Below, in pieces: positions 61,956-64,000 of a stretch of DNA of 64,000 bases (the stretch's first letter is position 1; every line of letters begins with the position of its first letter). The notes below the pieces were generated by a model. The model saw nothing but the letters and a program-made list of their open reading frames with translations. It ran no database searches and was not told the DNA's origin. Position numbers and translations under genes: made by a program. This DNA is from Aquimarina spongiae (GTDB taxonomy: Bacteria; Bacteroidota; Bacteroidia; Flavobacteriales; Flavobacteriaceae), in contig NZ_FQYP01000006.1 in assembly GCF_900141785.1 (NCBI RefSeq), positions 186,001 through 250,000 of the forward strand, read 5' to 3'.

Positions 61956-63281
61956 ATGAAAAGTTTAAAGTTCCTTCTTTTAATCGTTACCATTTATAGT
62001 CAAGCTCAAAATAAGACTATTTATGAATTTGAGAAATTGATACCAAAATGGCAGAAGGAACATAAAGTTCCTGCCGTTGCTGTTGGGCTTATAGAAAACG
62101 GAAAGGTGATTTATGCCAAAGCCTTTGGTGAGCAGCGAATTGGGATTCCTGCCACTGATCAGACCATTTTTACCGTGGCATCCCTCACAAAACCCATATT
62201 TACTATGGTAGCACTCAATCTTATAGAAAAGGGGGAGTTATCGTTGGAAGAACCTCTGTATAATTATCACATCGATCCGGATTTAACAGTAAATGAAAAC
62301 CTCAAAAAGTTAAATGCTAGATATGTGTTAAGCCATCAATCTGGTTTTGTGAACTGGAGAAATATGAGTCCTTCAAAAAAGCTTGAATTTAATTTTGAGC
62401 CAGGGAGTCAATACCTGTATTCTGGGGAAGGTTTTGAATTCTTAAGAAAAGCACTTACCAATAAAACAGGAAAATCTTTAACGCAGTGGGCTGAAGAGGT
62501 TCTTTTTACCCCCCTTGGTCTCGAGAGTATCGCTTTCACCTGGAATCCCAACTGGGATTTAAATAAGGTTGCCTATCCTTACAATGTTCACATGGAAGAA
62601 TATGAATATGTGCCCAGAACTGAATTAAATGCTGCAGCGGGTTTACAAACCACCATAAAAGATTATGCAGAGGTATGTGCATATGTATTGAAAGGTGGCG
62701 GTCTTTCTAAGTCCTTATTTGATCAGATGATAACTCCTCAAGTAAAAGTTAAGGAGAATCTCTACTATGGATTAGGCTGGGAAGTCATTCCCTCATTGTC
62801 GAATAATGAGATTGTAATAATGCACCCAGGAAATGAAAATGGTATTTCAACTATTGTAATTCTCTTACCAAAATCTAAAAAAGGGATAGTGGTTTTTACC
62901 AATGGAGACAGAGGGTTTGAAGTTTATCAGAAGGTTATCGAAGCCTACCTCGTCGAAGGAGAAGAGATTTTTGAAATAAAGAATAAAAAATTGATTCCTA
63001 AACCAAAATATACAGTTCCTTCAAAGGAAATAGAAAACTACCTGGGAACATTTCAGATAAAGGAAAATGTCACTTTTGATATCGTAAAAAAAGAAGGACA
63101 ATTGAATTTGGCCATTCCAGGACAACCACTTTTTAAATTAGTAGCACAGTCCAAGACGATGTTTCAAATAGATGAAGAACTAAAAGTTGAATTCTCTGCC
63201 TCAGAGAAAGAAGGATTTACTTCTGTATATATCTACCAATTTGGAGTTAGGATCTATAAGGGTGAAAGATTGAACCCATAG
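61956..63281 (+). CDS. Class C beta-lactamase-like serine hydrolase with C-terminal domain
   Basis: These 441 residues have a signal peptide (1-18), SLTK (Ser76, Lys79), a YSG in place of YxN (QYLYSGEGFEFL) and HPGNENG at the third motif. After residue 340 a beta-rich domain of about 100 residues follows, of the type often called DUF3471. The substitution YSG for YSN may change the substrate. It is the third protein of this superfamily in 11 kb, and its relatives include esterases and D-aminopeptidases. Confidence 0.87.
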   Translation: MKSLKFLLLIVTIYSQAQNKTIYEFEKLIPKWQKEHKVPAVAVGLIENGKVIYAKAFGEQRIGIPATDQTIFTVASLTKPIFTMVALNLIEKGELSLEEPLYNYHIDPDLTVNENLKKLNARYVLSHQSGFVNWRNMSPSKKLEFNFEPGSQYLYSGEGFEFLRKALTNKTGKSLTQWAEEVLFTPLGLESIAFTWNPNWDLNKVAYPYNVHMEEYEYVPRTELNAAAGLQTTIKDYAEVCAYVLKGGGLSKSLFDQMITPQVKVKENLYYGLGWEVIPSLSNNEIVIMHPGNENGISTIVILLPKSKKGIVVFTNGDRGFEVYQKVIEAYLVEGEEIFEIKNKKLIPKPKYTVPSKEIENYLGTFQIKENVTFDIVKKEGQLNLAIPGQPLFKLVAQSKTMFQIDEELKVEFSASEKEGFTSVYIYQFGVRIYKGERLNP

Positions 63282-63862
63282 TAGTTTTTGAATTTTTAAT
63301 CTTAAGAGATCTGTCACAGATATAATAAGTTGAATTTTATTTTGTGAACGCGATATAGTCTAACCCTTTACCATTGTGACTTACCTCCGCAGGATTCTAG
63401 CTTTTTAGAAAATACAGAAATTTCATATGTTTTAAAACTTCTTTATAAAAATTATTGACAGTCAGTTTGACAGTAAATCATTCCATTTAACTTTCATAGG
63501 CAAAAATAGAAACAACATTCCGATTTTAAATGCAGACTAGTTGTTTTATGAAATTGGTTTGTTAGATTTGTTTATAGCTAAATCATAAATGGTATTTTTG
63601 AGTGAATGACCAGAGATGCCGATGTAAATAATCATTTTTCAAACAGAATATATTTTAGCACAATCAATGTTACCATAAATGATTCTCATTGCTATCTACT
63701 TCTTTAAATGATATTGGAGAGTATCTTAGTTAGGTGCGCCTACAGGAAGTAATCTAAGTATAAAAGCCAGGGGTGGCGTAACCGTTCCAAATGCTTCCAC
63801 TTTTGGTAGAGACTATTAAAATTAAAAATATAAATTGTTTCATTCTCATCAAAACATCAATC
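63282..63862. other. Intergenic region of 581 nt with no recognised gene
   Basis: I see no convincing coding frame or RNA gene. A short direct repeat TTGACAGT occurs twice (about 63458-63478). CACTTTTGGTAGAGACT near 63795-63812 resembles half of the AraC-type repeat at 49209. A promoter for the downstream lipoprotein is expected in the AT-rich last 80 nt but no clear box is visible. Confidence 0.4.
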
Positions 63863-64000
63863 ATGAAAACAAATCTTTTAAACTTTGTAGTTATTATCTT
63901 TCTACTGTCATGTAAAAACAACCAAAACAATTACGCCTGTACTCCCTGCGATTTATCATGTGATACACTTAGTTTTTCTAAACCGGGAACTTGCCCAAAA
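63863..64000 (+). CDS. Cys-rich lipoprotein, N-terminal fragment
   Basis: The frame starts at an ATG (63863) and runs off the window, showing 46 residues: a lipoprotein signal (FLLSC, Cys17) and then CTPCDLSCDTL and a late GTCPK. This resembles the metal-binding CxxC/PGxCPxCGM-type segment of other Bacteroidota lipoproteins, but the diagnostic part is beyond the edge. A copper- or other metal-binding role is a guess. Confidence 0.7.
   Translation, partial: MKTNLLNFVVIIFLLSCKNNQNNYACTPCDLSCDTLSFSKPGTCPK

Noticed and set aside
63604..63705. Short frame MTRDADVNNHF...
   Set aside because: About 33 codons, no ribosome-binding or promoter signal, and no recognisable features.
1..64000. tRNA, rRNA, CRISPR, insertion sequence or prophage
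   Set aside because: No repeat-spacer arrays, transposase, integrase or structural RNA was seen on either strand.

Overview
The window comes from a low-GC member of the Bacteroidota, most likely a marine Flavobacteriaceae and possibly Aquimarina-like (an inference from gene style only). The evidence is a SusD C-terminus, a SusC-type TonB-dependent receptor, a type IX secretion sorting domain, a Reg_prop/Y_Y_Y LuxR-type sensor regulator, LytTR and AraC regulators, a Nudix-type sugar regulator and TTG-N19/20-TANNTTTG promoters. I saw no rRNA, tRNA, CRISPR array, phage or insertion sequence.

Positions 1-25,400 form a polysaccharide utilisation locus that I read as a beta-1,3-xylan (or other xylan) system. 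It opens with the end of a susD gene. An 11-gene plus-strand operon follows (746-14291): xylulokinase, xylose isomerase, a sodium/solute symporter, a transaldolase-family enzyme, a PhyH-type dioxygenase, a secreted clan GH-A hydrolase, a Gfo/Idh/MocA dehydrogenase, a XylE-like MFS porter, a cytoplasmic GH43 beta-xylosidase, a GH26-like surface lipoprotein and an aldose 1-epimerase. A LacI regulator converges on it. On the minus strand are a Cys-rich lipoprotein, a giant protein with two GH26-like domains, a CBM6-like domain and a T9SS tail, and a membrane-anchored LuxR-type sensor regulator. A heme c lipoprotein sits between them. Polymer would be cut at the surface, taken up by SusCD, trimmed by GH43 and fed as xylose to xylA and xylB.

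Positions 25,593-30,692 hold a short asparaginase-like protein, a small membrane/coiled-coil protein and a MarR regulon. The regulon has three near-identical operators, in front of marR itself, a membrane protein plus alpha/beta hydrolase pair, and an alkylsulfatase-like metallo-hydrolase.

Positions 30,765-40,330 hold the most striking module: a LacI repressor with tandem operators diverging from a TonB receptor that has no SusD, then a GH63 mannosylglycerate/glucosylglycerate hydrolase-like enzyme, an acetyltransferase, a sodium symporter, a glycerate kinase and a class I mannose-6-phosphate isomerase. Together they suggest uptake and catabolism of mannosylglycerate (digeneaside, a red-algal solute). 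The galK-galT pair and its divergent Nudix regulator (40,439-43,399) follow and would serve algal galactose or galactosylglycerol.

Positions 43,500-64,000 are accessory: membrane proteins, an M28 peptidase, a LytS/LytTR pair, an AraC regulator plus a metallo-beta-lactamase-fold enzyme with 21-bp-spaced operator repeats, a decayed gene, a TolB/TPR/AraC regulator, and a redox/detoxification cluster with two copies of one operator-promoter block. Three class C beta-lactamase-like serine hydrolases, a membrane AraC protein, an LRR protein and the start of a Cys-rich lipoprotein complete it.
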